The notes: generated by a model from the sequence alone, not told the origin. A DNA stretch of 64,000 nt from VFKU01 sp038916785 (GCA_038916785.1 JBCLBO010000005.1:13525-77524); one strand, 5' to 3'. Positions 44,192 through 52,853 are shown, counted from the first letter of the stretch. Numbers and translations are program-made.

Positions 44192-46585
44192 ATGTTGATT
44201 CCGCTGAGCTGGCTGCGCGAATACATTGAACTTCCCGCGAGCGTGGACGAGTTGTGCGAAAAACTCACCATGCTCGGCCTCGAAATCGAGGCGGTCGAAC
44301 GGCGCGGGGAAGACGTGAAGAACGTCGTCGTCGGAAAAATCCTGAGCATCGATCCGCATCCGGACGCCGACAAAATCGTCGTGTGCAAGACGGACGTCGG
44401 CCAGGCCGAGCCGCTCCAAATCTGTTGCGGCGCGAAGAACATGAAAGTGGGGGACAAGGTGCCGACTGCCGTCGTCGGCGCGTCGCTCCCCGGCGGCTTC
44501 GAGATCACCAAGCGCAAAATGCGCGGCGTGGAGTCGCAGGGCATGATGTGCTCCGGTAAGGAGCTCGGCCTCGGCGAAGACCAGGACGGCCTGCTAATCC
44601 TGGATCCCGCCGCGCCGATCGGCCAGGACGTGCGTCCGATTCTCGGCCTTGACGATGTCATCCTCGAAATCGAAGTCACGCCGAACCGCGGAGACTGGGC
44701 CGGCCTCATCGGCATCGCCCGCGAACTCGCCGCGGCCTACGGGACGCCGCTGAAGTGGCCCGACGCGACGCTCGCGGAGTCCGGGCCGAAGGTCGCGGAT
44801 TCCGCCAGCATCGCCATCGACGCCCCGGATCTCTGCTCGCGCTACATCGGACGGGTCATCACCGGTCTCAAGGTCAGGCCCTCGCCCGATTGGCTGGCGC
44901 GCCGCCTGGTCGCGGCCGGCCAACGCCCCATCAACAACGTGGTCGATGTGACGAATTACGTCCTGCTGGAGACCGGCCAGCCCCTGCACGCCTTCGATCT
45001 GAATACCCTGCGCGGAAGAAAGGTCATCGTCCGGCGCGCGAAGTCCGGAGAACGCTTGCGAGCCCTTACCGGGGCGGACTGCGCCCTCTCGGACGAGATG
45101 CTGGTAATCGCCGATGCCGAGCGCCCGGTCGCCGTGGCGGGCGTCGTAGGCGGCCAAGAAACCGAAGTGGGAGAGGGGACTGCGGACATTCTCATCGAGA
45201 GCGCCCACTTCGACCCCGTCTCGGTCCGCCGGACCGCCCGCGCCCTAAACCAGATCACCGAAGCCTCGCAACGTTTCCAGCGGGGGGCCGATCCTGAAAT
45301 GGCCGAGTTCGCCTCGCGCCGGGCCGCGCGACTGATGCTCGAAACGGCCGGCGGCACACTCCATCGCGGCAGCGTGGACCTGCGCCCGAAGCCGCTAGCG
45401 AAGAAAATCATGTCGTTGCGTTTCGCACGTACGGAAGCACTTCTGGGGGTCCGTGTTTCACCTGAAACACAAGAGAAAATCCTCAACTCGCTGGGTTTCG
45501 AGACGACGCAACGGACCACGGACTCGCTCACGCTCGCGGTGCCGACGTGGCGCTACGACGTCGAGTGGGAGGAAGATTTCGTCGAAGAGGTGGGCCGCCT
45601 CTACGGCTTCGAAAAGATCGCCCCGACCCTCCCCAAGGTCCGGCTTGCGGAGCGATCCTACGCGCCCCAAGAAAAGACTTGCCGCGCGATCCGCGATTCC
45701 CTGGCTGCCGCGGGCCTGACCGAAATCACAACATGGTCCTTCATGGCCGCCCCGGACGCGCACCGTTTCGACGCCCCCGGAGAACACCTCGAACCCATCG
45801 CGCTCCAGAACCCGCTTTCGGAGCAATATCCGCTCATGCGGACAACTCTGATACCGGCGCTGCTTCGAGTCGCATCGAGCAACCTGCGCAAGAACCGGAA
45901 GTCCGTCGGCATCTTCGAGCTCGCGCCGGTCTATTTCCTGGAGAAAGGGGAGTACCGCCAGCGCTATCACCTCGGCCTCGCCCTCGCCGGCACCGCGGGC
46001 GGCCCGCACTGGAGCGCTCCCGAGCGTCCCTTCGATCTGTACGACCTCAAGGGGCACATCGAGGCCCTGATCGCGGAGTTTAGCGGGTCGACCGCGGGCT
46101 TCGCCGCGGCGGAATCGCCTTCCTATACAAAGGGCGCAATCGCTTCGGTCGCGATCGGCGATAAAACTGTCGGCGCGATGGGCGAGGTGGCGCGCGCCAC
46201 GGCCGCGGCCTACGACATCGACGGACGCATCTTCGCCGGAGAGATGGACCTGAGCCGCCTGCTCGCCGCGCCGCTCGGGCCGCCGCAGTACACGGAAATC
46301 CCCGTGCACCCGCCGGCGCTGCGCGACCTCGCCGTCGTGGTGGACGACGCAACGCCCGCGGGCGCCTTGTGCGAGGCGGCGCGCCGCACGGGCGGCGGCA
46401 ATCTGCAGCGCGTGGACATCTTCGACGTCTATCGCGGCAAGGGTGTTGCGGACGGGAAGAAGAGCGTGGCGCTCAGCCTCGTGTTCCAGAGCCGCGAGCG
46501 CACGCTGACGGACGACGAAATCTCGAAGGCGGTCGCCAAGATTGTGAAGACGCTCGAACGGGAGTTCCAGGCGCAACTCCGGTAA
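44192..46585 (+). CDS. pheT: Phenylalanyl-tRNA synthetase beta subunit
   Basis: 797 residues. The N-terminal block (MLIPLSWLREYIELP) leads into a tRNA-binding OB domain at about 39-150 (VVVGKILSIDPHPDADKI, GVESQGMMCSGKELGL). B3/4 editing and B5 domains and the ferredoxin-fold anticodon-binding domain at the C-terminus (about 700-797, HPPALRDLAVVVDD) complete a normal protein. The parS-like sequence at 45454-45469 lies inside this frame and codes R421-V-S-P-E-T-Q with codons (TCA, ACA) that are otherwise uncommon in this GC-rich gene. Confidence 0.97.
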   Translation: MLIPLSWLREYIELPASVDELCEKLTMLGLEIEAVERRGEDVKNVVVGKILSIDPHPDADKIVVCKTDVGQAEPLQICCGAKNMKVGDKVPTAVVGASLPGGFEITKRKMRGVESQGMMCSGKELGLGEDQDGLLILDPAAPIGQDVRPILGLDDVILEIEVTPNRGDWAGLIGIARELAAAYGTPLKWPDATLAESGPKVADSASIAIDAPDLCSRYIGRVITGLKVRPSPDWLARRLVAAGQRPINNVVDVTNYVLLETGQPLHAFDLNTLRGRKVIVRRAKSGERLRALTGADCALSDEMLVIADAERPVAVAGVVGGQETEVGEGTADILIESAHFDPVSVRRTARALNQITEASQRFQRGADPEMAEFASRRAARLMLETAGGTLHRGSVDLRPKPLAKKIMSLRFARTEALLGVRVSPETQEKILNSLGFETTQRTTDSLTLAVPTWRYDVEWEEDFVEEVGRLYGFEKIAPTLPKVRLAERSYAPQEKTCRAIRDSLAAAGLTEITTWSFMAAPDAHRFDAPGEHLEPIALQNPLSEQYPLMRTTLIPALLRVASSNLRKNRKSVGIFELAPVYFLEKGEYRQRYHLGLALAGTAGGPHWSAPERPFDLYDLKGHIEALIAEFSGSTAGFAAAESPSYTKGAIASVAIGDKTVGAMGEVARATAAAYDIDGRIFAGEMDLSRLLAAPLGPPQYTEIPVHPPALRDLAVVVDDATPAGALCEAARRTGGGNLQRVDIFDVYRGKGVADGKKSVALSLVFQSRERTLTDDEISKAVAKIVKTLEREFQAQLR
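45454..45469. promoter_or_regulatory. parS-like ParB-binding site inside pheT
   Basis: TGTTTCACCTGAAACA matches the general bacterial parS consensus TGTTTCACGTGAAACA at 15 of 16 positions; the single difference is at the centre. The flanking G and C extend the symmetry to 18 bp. ParB-CTP clamps load at parS and organise chromosome segregation, and sites commonly lie inside genes near the origin. Confidence 0.6.
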
Positions 46586-46591
46586 TCGATC

Positions 46592-46888
46592 ATGGACCCA
46601 ATGGTGCAGAGCAAAATCGCGCAGATCGACCAGCAACTGGCGGGACTGCGCGAGACGCTGGAGAAAAACCGCGCGAAACTCGCCTTGCAGCATCAGGAAA
46701 AGGAAGAAATGCTGCAAGAGCAATGGCGTGGGCGCAAGAAGCTCACGGCCCTCGAGCGCGTCTCAAAGGAATACGACGAGATGCTGGACGAGAACCGGAA
46801 ATACGCCGCCGAACGCAAGCAACTGCGCGCGCGGCTTGCGAAACTTCTCACTCTCACAAAGTCCCTACGCAACGCCTACCGCCCATGA
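46592..46888 (+). CDS. Small coiled-coil protein, possibly ZapB-like
   Basis: 98 residues, almost entirely heptad-like charged helix (SKIAQIDQQLAGLRETLEKN, ERVSKEYDEMLDENRKYAAE). No catalytic motif exists. Its stop overlaps the start of zapA (ATGA), so the two are made together. Coiled-coil ZapB bridges ZapA to the divisome in E. coli; a similar role here is inferred from position and shape only. Confidence 0.65.
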   Translation: MDPMVQSKIAQIDQQLAGLRETLEKNRAKLALQHQEKEEMLQEQWRGRKKLTALERVSKEYDEMLDENRKYAAERKQLRARLAKLLTLTKSLRNAYRP

Positions 46889-47187
46889 TCGGGCCGCGGA
46901 TGAAGGTGAAGCTGGGGGGGAAGACGGTCGAGGTCCCGTTGTATCGGGACAGCCGGGCGACCCTGAAGCTGGCCGAGCGCCTCAACGAACGCCTTAAAGC
47001 CATCGAGGCGCAGAGCGGGCGAATCGACACGCAGGCCTTCGCCCTGGAGGCCGCCTTCACCTTCGCCGCCGAGGCCCAACGCCTGGGCGACGACGCCGAC
47101 GCCGATCGAGTCACGACCTTGAAGGAACTCGAACGGCTCTCGAAGACGATTGATAGGCTGGTCCGCGAATTCAAGCGGGACGAGTGA
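46885..47187 (+). CDS. zapA: Cell division protein ZapA
   Basis: 100 residues. The N-terminal globular part (MKVKLGGKTVEVPLY, RLNERLKAIEAQSGRIDTQA) and the C-terminal helix (ALEAAFTFAAEAQRL, LKELERLSKTIDRLVREF) fit the ZapA family, which bundles FtsZ filaments. The pheS-pheT-zapA neighbourhood is conserved in many bacteria and supports the call. A second Met six residues in (MKVKL) is an alternative start. Confidence 0.85.
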   Translation: MIGPRMKVKLGGKTVEVPLYRDSRATLKLAERLNERLKAIEAQSGRIDTQAFALEAAFTFAAEAQRLGDDADADRVTTLKELERLSKTIDRLVREFKRDE

Positions 47188-47193
47188 CTTCGC

Positions 47194-48147
47194 TCAGCGG
47201 TTCCATGCGAATTCAGCCGTCACCGCGCTATGGTCCGACAGCGCGACTGTTTTCGGATCCAGGTACGGGATGACCGTGATCGATAACGGCCGAATCTGGA
47301 AGGCTGTAAGTTTTGGATTCCCGAGTAGGATGTAATCAATCCGCTTGCCGATCTCGGAAGATTCCTGTTCGCTGGTGCCGCCGTGCGCCGTGCCCATGAG
47401 GACCGGCCAGACATCGAGGAAACCGGATTCCGGGCGCGCCCCGCTGAAGGTCCGCATCATGACCGAATACTGCGAGGCAGGATCCGCCCATTGATCCGGC
47501 GTGCCCTTCGTGTTGAAGTCGCCCAGGAACAAGGCCGGGCGGCCGGGGTCGGTGTAGGACTTGATGAAGGCCGCCGCCTCGGCGTATTGCGCCGGCCGGA
47601 GGTGATCCGCCCGCGCTTCGAGATGGGTCACGAAGACGTCGATACTTCGCGCCGGGTCGCTCGCATCTAGTGCCACTCGCGCGTGGATGACGCCCTTGGC
47701 CGCGAAGCCGTCCGCCCGGACGCCGTACTCTTCCTGGGTGCTGTAGTGTTCGAAGACCATCGAATGCCGGTCGAGGATGGGGAAGCGGGTCAGCAGCAGG
47801 CAACCACCGCCTGTATACCGCCCTTCAGGCTTCGGGCTGGCGAACACGCCCAGGTCTTCGCCCCAAACGCTCCGCACGCCGTCGGCGATGAGGGTTTGGT
47901 ACTTTTCGTCGAAGACCTCCTGCAGCGCGACAATATCGAATTTCGAGACTTCTTCGGCGATACGCTTCGCCCGATACTCCGGTTCCTTGCGCTCGTTCAT
48001 GGCCGACGCCGGGCCGGGGAGGAACTGGACGTTGTAGGTGATGACGTTGAGCCGGGCAGCCCCAGAAGCTGCATCCTCCGGGAAGGCGGACGAGAACGCT
48101 CCAGCGGTGGCTAGGGTTAGCACCAGCAATCTGATCATCCGTAGCAT
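47194..48147 (-). CDS. Secreted endonuclease/exonuclease/phosphatase-family protein (neutral sphingomyelinase-like)
   Basis: 317 residues from ATG 48147. After a signal peptide (RLLVLTLATAGAFSSAF) come the DNase I-fold motifs: LNVITYNVQFLPGP (Asn), IVALQEVFDEKYQ (catalytic Glu), VTHLEARADH, LFLGDFNTKG (Asp, Asn) and LSDHSAVTAEF (Asp-His). The wide spacing and VFVTHLEA block resemble exported neutral sphingomyelinase or phospholipase C-like members. It is convergent with zapA, 6 bp apart. The substrate is not certain. Confidence 0.83.
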   Translation of the reverse strand: MLRMIRLLVLTLATAGAFSSAFPEDAASGAARLNVITYNVQFLPGPASAMNERKEPEYRAKRIAEEVSKFDIVALQEVFDEKYQTLIADGVRSVWGEDLGVFASPKPEGRYTGGGCLLLTRFPILDRHSMVFEHYSTQEEYGVRADGFAAKGVIHARVALDASDPARSIDVFVTHLEARADHLRPAQYAEAAAFIKSYTDPGRPALFLGDFNTKGTPDQWADPASQYSVMMRTFSGARPESGFLDVWPVLMGTAHGGTSEQESSEIGKRIDYILLGNPKLTAFQIRPLSITVIPYLDPKTVALSDHSAVTAEFAWNR

Positions 48148-48478
48148 CCGGCAGACTCCCCGAGGTTGGCTCCGCGTCCAATGATACCCAAGCCTCGGCG
48201 GAGATGCGTGACCGGCGAGACCGCCTATATACCGGAGGCGCCTGTTGCAGTCGCCCGCGCGCCCTGGGGTGCGGAATAGGACGGGTCGGCTGATTTCCGG
48301 TTGAGTGTAGCGGGGCGACACAAGGGTGATTTTCTTGTTCGATTCTCTGAAGGATGAGCAAAGTGCTTGGACTGGGTCGAGAATGCAACAGGTCGCCGGC
48401 GTTTCCGGGGTGGCGGGCGCGCCGTTGCCTGATTTTTAGGAATAGAGACCAGTTTAGTTTGAGATAATATAGCGTCTG

Positions 48479-48492
48479 ATAATATATATTAT
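48479..48492. other. A/T palindrome with XerCD-dif-like core
   Basis: ATAATATATATTAT is a perfect 14-bp palindrome; the continuing sequence ATAATATATATTATGTT shares its core with known dif sites (XerD side TTATGTT, and a TATATA centre as in Bacillus dif). The outer XerC and XerD positions match poorly. Confidence 0.3.
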
Positions 48493-48778
48493 GTTCAGCA
48501 AATCGATCTGTGTGGCAAGACTGAATCATCCCGTCAGGCCTCTTTTGCGTCGGCTATGCAGTCAGCCTGCAAATGCGTACCTCATTTCGCATGTGAGCCC
48601 CGCGCTGCAACTCGCTGGTCTTGTTAGAGTTCGAGAGTTGGGTCGGCGTCTGAGCGTCGATGGCCCCGCAGGATTTTCAGTGGTTTCACTTTTCGACGCA
48701 CCGGCGGGTTCCGGACGATCTGGACCGTCTATAGCGTTTTCAGGAAAACTATATCCGGGTAGCAACTCGAAGAGTTGC

Positions 48779-48955
48779 CAGAAATTAGCCGGGGGTCGTA
48801 GCGCAGCGGAGCCCCCCGGACCCGGATGCCCCAACGGCGCCGACCCGGAACGGGTCGCAGAGTATCCGGCACTCATCTGGCATCCCTTCAGGATGCGCCC
48901 GTGGGTGCGGCCCACCGGGGGTCTCCGCTGCGCTACGACCCCCGGCTAATTTCTG
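48779..48955. repeat. Inverted repeat with 41-bp arms
   Basis: The left arm (48779-48819, starting CAGAAATTAGCCGGGGGTCG) and the reverse complement of the right arm (48915-48955) agree at 40 of 41 positions. The about 95-bp interior has GGCATCCCTTCAGGATGC. This resembles intergenic palindromes frequent in planctomycete-type genomes. Confidence 0.8.
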
Positions 48956-49026
48956 CGAAGCCTTCGGCTTCAGTGTGCCCGACGAAAACGCCGACCCAAT
49001 CTGGCCACGCCATTAGTTAAACTGCT

Positions 49027-49443
49027 CTAGGAGTCGAGCCCCCAGGTTCCGGGGGTCGCCAGTTCGATGGAATTACCGCTCGGGTCTCGGAAGTACAGGG
49101 AGTGTCCGCCGCCGGGCCAGGTGTAGTCCGACTCCAGGGCTACGCTGTGTTCGGCGAGGCGCTGACGCCAGCGGTCGAGGTCCGCCTCGGGTACGGCGAA
49201 GGCGGCATGGCCGGGTCCCGAGGTGCCGTGGGCCGGGATGCCGGCCAGCGAGGGTTTGGCAGTCTCGCGGGGGTCGAAGAGCAGGAACATCCCATCCCCC
49301 ACCCTGAAAAAGATGTGGCGGCCGGGGAGCTTGGCGAAGGGGGTCAGTCCGAGCACGTTGGTATAGAAGGTCTCGGCGGCTCCGAGATCGGCGACGCAGA
49401 GACAGGTCTCGAGGATTCGGGTCGGGCGCAAGGCGGGTTCCAC
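49027..49443 (-). CDS. VOC-superfamily (glyoxalase/dioxygenase-like) protein
   Basis: 138 residues from a GTG at 49443. It has the two beta-alpha-beta-beta-beta halves: TCLCVADLGAAETFYTNVLG, then FFRVGDGMFLLFDP, and GHAAFAVPEADLDRWRQRL with SLYFRDPSGNSIELAT. His and Glu ligands are in the second half (GPGHAAF, NSIELAT). Members include glyoxalases, fosfomycin-resistance enzymes and extradiol dioxygenases; the substrate cannot be told. The frame continues upstream to a TTG at 49494, but that part is the 49453-49490 repeat, so the later start is preferred. Confidence 0.78.
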   Translation of the reverse strand: MEPALRPTRILETCLCVADLGAAETFYTNVLGLTPFAKLPGRHIFFRVGDGMFLLFDPRETAKPSLAGIPAHGTSGPGHAAFAVPEADLDRWRQRLAEHSVALESDYTWPGGGHSLYFRDPSGNSIELATPGTWGLDS

Positions 49444-49452
49444 AGCAGGGAC

Positions 49453-49490
49453 AATTTTAACAGAAGGAAACGAAGAGAACGAAGAAGTGA
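49453..49490. repeat. Single arm of the AACAGAAGGAAACGAAGAGA repeat family
   Basis: This purine-rich unit matches the outer arms at 43898-43929 and 44151-44180. It directly precedes the VOC gene and would fall inside its frame if the more upstream start were used. Confidence 0.7.
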
Positions 49491-49688
49491 CCAAGTTTGC
49501 GGGGGGCAGGTCACCCGCTACCAGCTAGCGTCACCAATTACTTAAGGGCGGGTTGTTGCCATCGAGGAACCGCAGGTGCGGAACAAGGGCGACGCGGCGG
49601 GACGCCGCTTCCACTCGGAGGGCGCGGTGCGAAACAAGGCTATTAGTTGATTTTCGGGCATTTCGTGTTTGTTTAGAGCGGCTTCGGT

Positions 49689-52232
49689 TCATTCGTTTGG
49701 CCAGCGGTTCCATTCGGCTTGTGCGCGAATTTTCGGCGGGAAGTTCGGCGTAGGCTTTCGGGGTGTTTGAAGTTGATTGCTTAGATTCATTGGGTCGCTT
49801 TCGGGATAGTTGATCATATAGGCGCGGACGTTGGTCCGCAGGGCCACGTAGGCGGCCATGTGATCGGTCGCCACGGTACGCGGACTTGTTCCTTCCTTGT
49901 GGACATTTGCATTAAAAGCGCCGAGCCCATAGCCGGAGCCCAGATAGCGTGGCATGGAAAAATCGAGCTTCGTGCGGTCATCGGTCACGGGCGTGACGCC
50001 GCTCAGGTATGCATCGAGCACTTCCGGGCCGAAGAGGAACGTGCGCAGCAGTCCGTCCGGGCGTCCGAGGCCGCACAGGAGCAGGTCGTCCTTCACGCGG
50101 GGCCGCGACATCTTGTCTTCAATCAGTCCGTAATCGTAACGCTGCGGATGTTTGGTTCCCGCCAGCAGAATGGTCATGTCCTCGACGAGTTGGACCCAGA
50201 CCGTCATATTCGGGAACACTTCGTAGAAGGATCGGAGTAACATCTTTTCTTCGTCCTGTGAGCCTTCCCCAATGGGGACCCATTGCACGAAGACACCGTC
50301 GTCCGCAAGGCAGCGGTACACATCCTGATAGAATTCCTTGGTGTACAGGTTTATCACTCCCGAAGTGAAAATCTCGGGCGGCTCGATCACAATTACGTCG
50401 TAAGTTTTTTGCGTTGCGAGAACATAGTTCCTGCCGTCGTCGATGATGGTGTTAACTTTTGGGTTGCGGAGAACGTCGTTATTGGTCCAGAAATAGTGCG
50501 CGGCATCCAGGATCTGGGGGCTCAACTCAATGCTATCTACGCGTTCGATGCTTGGGCTCGCCGCCAGGGCCGATAGGCTGTTACCGACCCCGAAACAGAT
50601 GTGCAGGGCTGTTTTTGGTTCTCCCGGATGGATCAAGACTGGAAAATGGCCGAGCAGGAAGTTCAATTGATACGCGAACGTTGCGGAGGTGCCGCGTTTG
50701 TCTTCGTATTGAATGACGCGGTGTCCGTCCGGTGCCTGGACTACGCCGACGGTGTCCGTGGCACCCTCCCGATAGTAGACCAGTTCGGTGCCAGTCGGAG
50801 TGAAGGTCCGGCGGAATAGGTCGGCCGGAAGCAGGAGTACCCCGCACAGGATGGCGGTTGCGGTCAGCGCAGTGACGGCGCACTTCCGCGCCATGGAATC
50901 CGCGGTAGCGAAGAGCAGTGCGCCGGCCACGAGTATGTTGAGTCCGATAAGCGTGGCGAGCGTGTGGAACATTCCCAGGACAGGGATCAGGAGGAAGTTC
51001 GCGCTTATGGCTCCGAGAATCGCGCCTAGCGTGTTCACGGCGTAGACCCGGCCGACCGTGATGCCGGCTGAGACAGGTTGATACGAGAGGATTTCGGCCG
51101 CCGCTGGAATCGCCGCGCCGAGGCAAACTGCCGGGAGCAGAAGAATCATGGCCGAACGCAGCACGAGCAAAGTCAACGTCCCGCCGAAGGACGAGACCTG
51201 CTCTCCGAGGATCGAATTTGATATCTCGGGCAGATGAAGAAATAAGTTCGCGGAGAGGACGAACAGGAATCCCGCGCCGAGCTCGAGTGCGGCAAAGACG
51301 GCCACCGGGCGGGTCTTACGTCCTGGTAGCACGGTGAAGAGCCAACTGCCTATCGCCAGCCCGGTGAGGAAGATCACGAGCATGGTCGTGAAGGCATAGG
51401 TGGAGTTGTACAGGTAGCGCAAGAGCGCCCGCGTCCAGACGACTTCGTGCGCCAGTGAAGCGAAGCCCGAGATGCCGATCGCCGCGAGCGTCACCCGCGC
51501 GACGAAGGGTGAAATTGTTGTAGCGCTAAGGGCGGCTGCGCCCCGGTCGAGGACTGGCGCGGCCGCGGGAGTTCTTACCAGGGAGCTTAGGGCAATGGTT
51601 GCGCCCGCCAACAGGAAATTCATTGTCGCCGCGGCGTGGATGCTGCGCTGCAGACCCAGGTGCTCGATGAAAAGGAAGCCGGCGACGGCGCACCCGGCGA
51701 CGGCGCCGGCGGTGTTGACGAAGTAGAGCAGCGCCGTCTGGCGGCCGATGTCCTCGCGGCGTTGAATCAGGTACCTGGCCAGCAGGGGCAAGGTGCCGCC
51801 CATTAGAATCGTCGGTGGCAGGAGCACGGCGGCGACGAGGCTGCCCCGGGTCAGCACGAGCGCGAGATGCGGCATGTCCATGCGGTACAAGGCGATGTAA
51901 GGGCCGCGCAGCGCGCCGAACAGGTCGTCGATGAAAAAGGCATACAGACCTATGCAGGCCTCCAAGATTGCGTAGGCGATCAGGGGCTTGCTGATTCGGT
52001 TTGACGCGCGGCCGAACAGATAACTGCCCGCCGCGAGCCCGCCCATGAAAATGGCCAGGATGGTCGAGACGGCATAGGTGGATACGCCGAAAATCAGCGT
52101 GAGCTGCCGCATCCAGACGACTTCGTAGACTAAGGATGCGGCTCCGGAGAAAAAGAAGATGATGCAGACGATGATCGGCGACGACGTTCTGCGGGGCGCG
52201 CGCGGATCGGCAGAGGATGGTAAGGACATCAT
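49689..52232 (-). CDS. Polytopic membrane protein fused to a spermidine-synthase-like domain
   Basis: 847 residues from ATG 52232 (GTG 52259 also possible). About 12-14 helices form the first 540 residues, beginning FFFSGAASLVYEVVWMRQLT, the hallmark of spermine/spermidine-synthase membrane fusions, and repeated as GFASLAHEVVWTRALLRYLY, implying internal duplication. The C-terminal domain has LHICFGVGNSLSALAASP, VDSIELSPQILDAAHYFW, IDDGRNYVL and YDVIVIEPPEIFTSGVINLY. The GGGDG loop and catalytic Asp of real aminopropyltransferases are replaced by FGVGN and EPPEIFTSG, so polyamine synthesis is doubtful and another transfer reaction is likely. Confidence 0.83.
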   Translation of the reverse strand: MMSLPSSADPRAPRRTSSPIIVCIIFFFSGAASLVYEVVWMRQLTLIFGVSTYAVSTILAIFMGGLAAGSYLFGRASNRISKPLIAYAILEACIGLYAFFIDDLFGALRGPYIALYRMDMPHLALVLTRGSLVAAVLLPPTILMGGTLPLLARYLIQRREDIGRQTALLYFVNTAGAVAGCAVAGFLFIEHLGLQRSIHAAATMNFLLAGATIALSSLVRTPAAAPVLDRGAAALSATTISPFVARVTLAAIGISGFASLAHEVVWTRALLRYLYNSTYAFTTMLVIFLTGLAIGSWLFTVLPGRKTRPVAVFAALELGAGFLFVLSANLFLHLPEISNSILGEQVSSFGGTLTLLVLRSAMILLLPAVCLGAAIPAAAEILSYQPVSAGITVGRVYAVNTLGAILGAISANFLLIPVLGMFHTLATLIGLNILVAGALLFATADSMARKCAVTALTATAILCGVLLLPADLFRRTFTPTGTELVYYREGATDTVGVVQAPDGHRVIQYEDKRGTSATFAYQLNFLLGHFPVLIHPGEPKTALHICFGVGNSLSALAASPSIERVDSIELSPQILDAAHYFWTNNDVLRNPKVNTIIDDGRNYVLATQKTYDVIVIEPPEIFTSGVINLYTKEFYQDVYRCLADDGVFVQWVPIGEGSQDEEKMLLRSFYEVFPNMTVWVQLVEDMTILLAGTKHPQRYDYGLIEDKMSRPRVKDDLLLCGLGRPDGLLRTFLFGPEVLDAYLSGVTPVTDDRTKLDFSMPRYLGSGYGLGAFNANVHKEGTSPRTVATDHMAAYVALRTNVRAYMINYPESDPMNLSNQLQTPRKPTPNFPPKIRAQAEWNRWPNE

Positions 52233-52479
52233 GATCCTGCGCGGGAACTCCGGATCCACAGACTAACAACCGCCTGGCCGGATAGCAAGGCTTTCGTATA
52301 GCAAGGCTGGAGAATGCCTTAACTGGTACCCCGGATGGGCCACAGCGGATTTCCCGGTTACACTTACGCCGCTCATACCCCCCTAGGGTCCCTCCATCTA
52401 ATCGCGCATGCACGCAAATACACGTTTGGTGGGGTATCGCAATCGAGTCATCATCAGGGAGGGGGCGGTAAGGTTAGGT

Positions 52480-52550
52480 GGATTCAAAGTCTACGTGCAA
52501 CAACCCCCCGAAAGACTTCTGCGGGGTTGTTGCACGTAGACTTTGAATCC
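52480..52550. repeat. Perfect 28-bp inverted repeat with 15-base loop
   Basis: The left arm 52480-52507 (GGATTCAAAGTCTACGTGCA...) and right arm 52523-52550 are exact reverse complements around a loop CCGAAAGACTTCTGC. There is no U-tract, so it is not a standard terminator. Confidence 0.9.
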
Positions 52551-52682
52551 GCGCTGGTCCGAATAGAGCGCGCATGTCCTCTCCTCTCCAGTTGTTCATA
52601 CCACCTATTCCCAAGTGACAATACCGACATCTGCTAGAATACATTCCCTTAAATCGATTTGTCCACACATCTATCTGATCTA

Positions 52683-52853
52683 CCCCGTTTTTTTGGTCCA
52701 GTCAGAGTGAGAGGGTGGCCTGCCCCCCTCGACCTCCCGCAAGATGCGGATGATCTGCTCCTCGCTATACCGCTTGCCCTTCATGAAAGATCCCTCCCCG
52801 CCGAAGCGGAAGTCTACGGGATTCTCTCACTCCAACTGGACCACTTTGCGGGG
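52683..52853 (-). mobile_element. Internally deleted IS3-family element (MITE-like) with start of orfA
   Basis: Both ends share CCCCG, TGGTCCAGT and GAGTGAGAG in inverted orientation (52683-52713 and 52824-52853). Between them on the minus strand, the ribosome site GGGAGGGA and ATG 52784 begin MKGKRYSEEQIIRILREVE, the typical opening of IS3-group OrfA transposases. After about 20 codons the frame runs into the other terminal repeat. The element is only 171 bp, so the transposase body has been deleted while both ends remain. The outer boundary and target duplication are uncertain. Confidence 0.75.

Larger units (their letters stand above)
48148..49026. other. Long intergenic region with A/T-rich core and inverted repeat
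   Basis: 879 bp with no convincing gene; the open frame at 48491-48949 runs through repeat sequence and lacks a recognisable product. The features are an A/T-rich stretch with a 14-bp palindrome (48479-48492) and a 177-bp inverted repeat (48779-48955). Confidence 0.55.

Noticed and set aside
48491..48949. 152-codon open frame in the long intergenic region
   Set aside because: It runs through the 41-bp-arm inverted repeat and shows no protein-like pattern.
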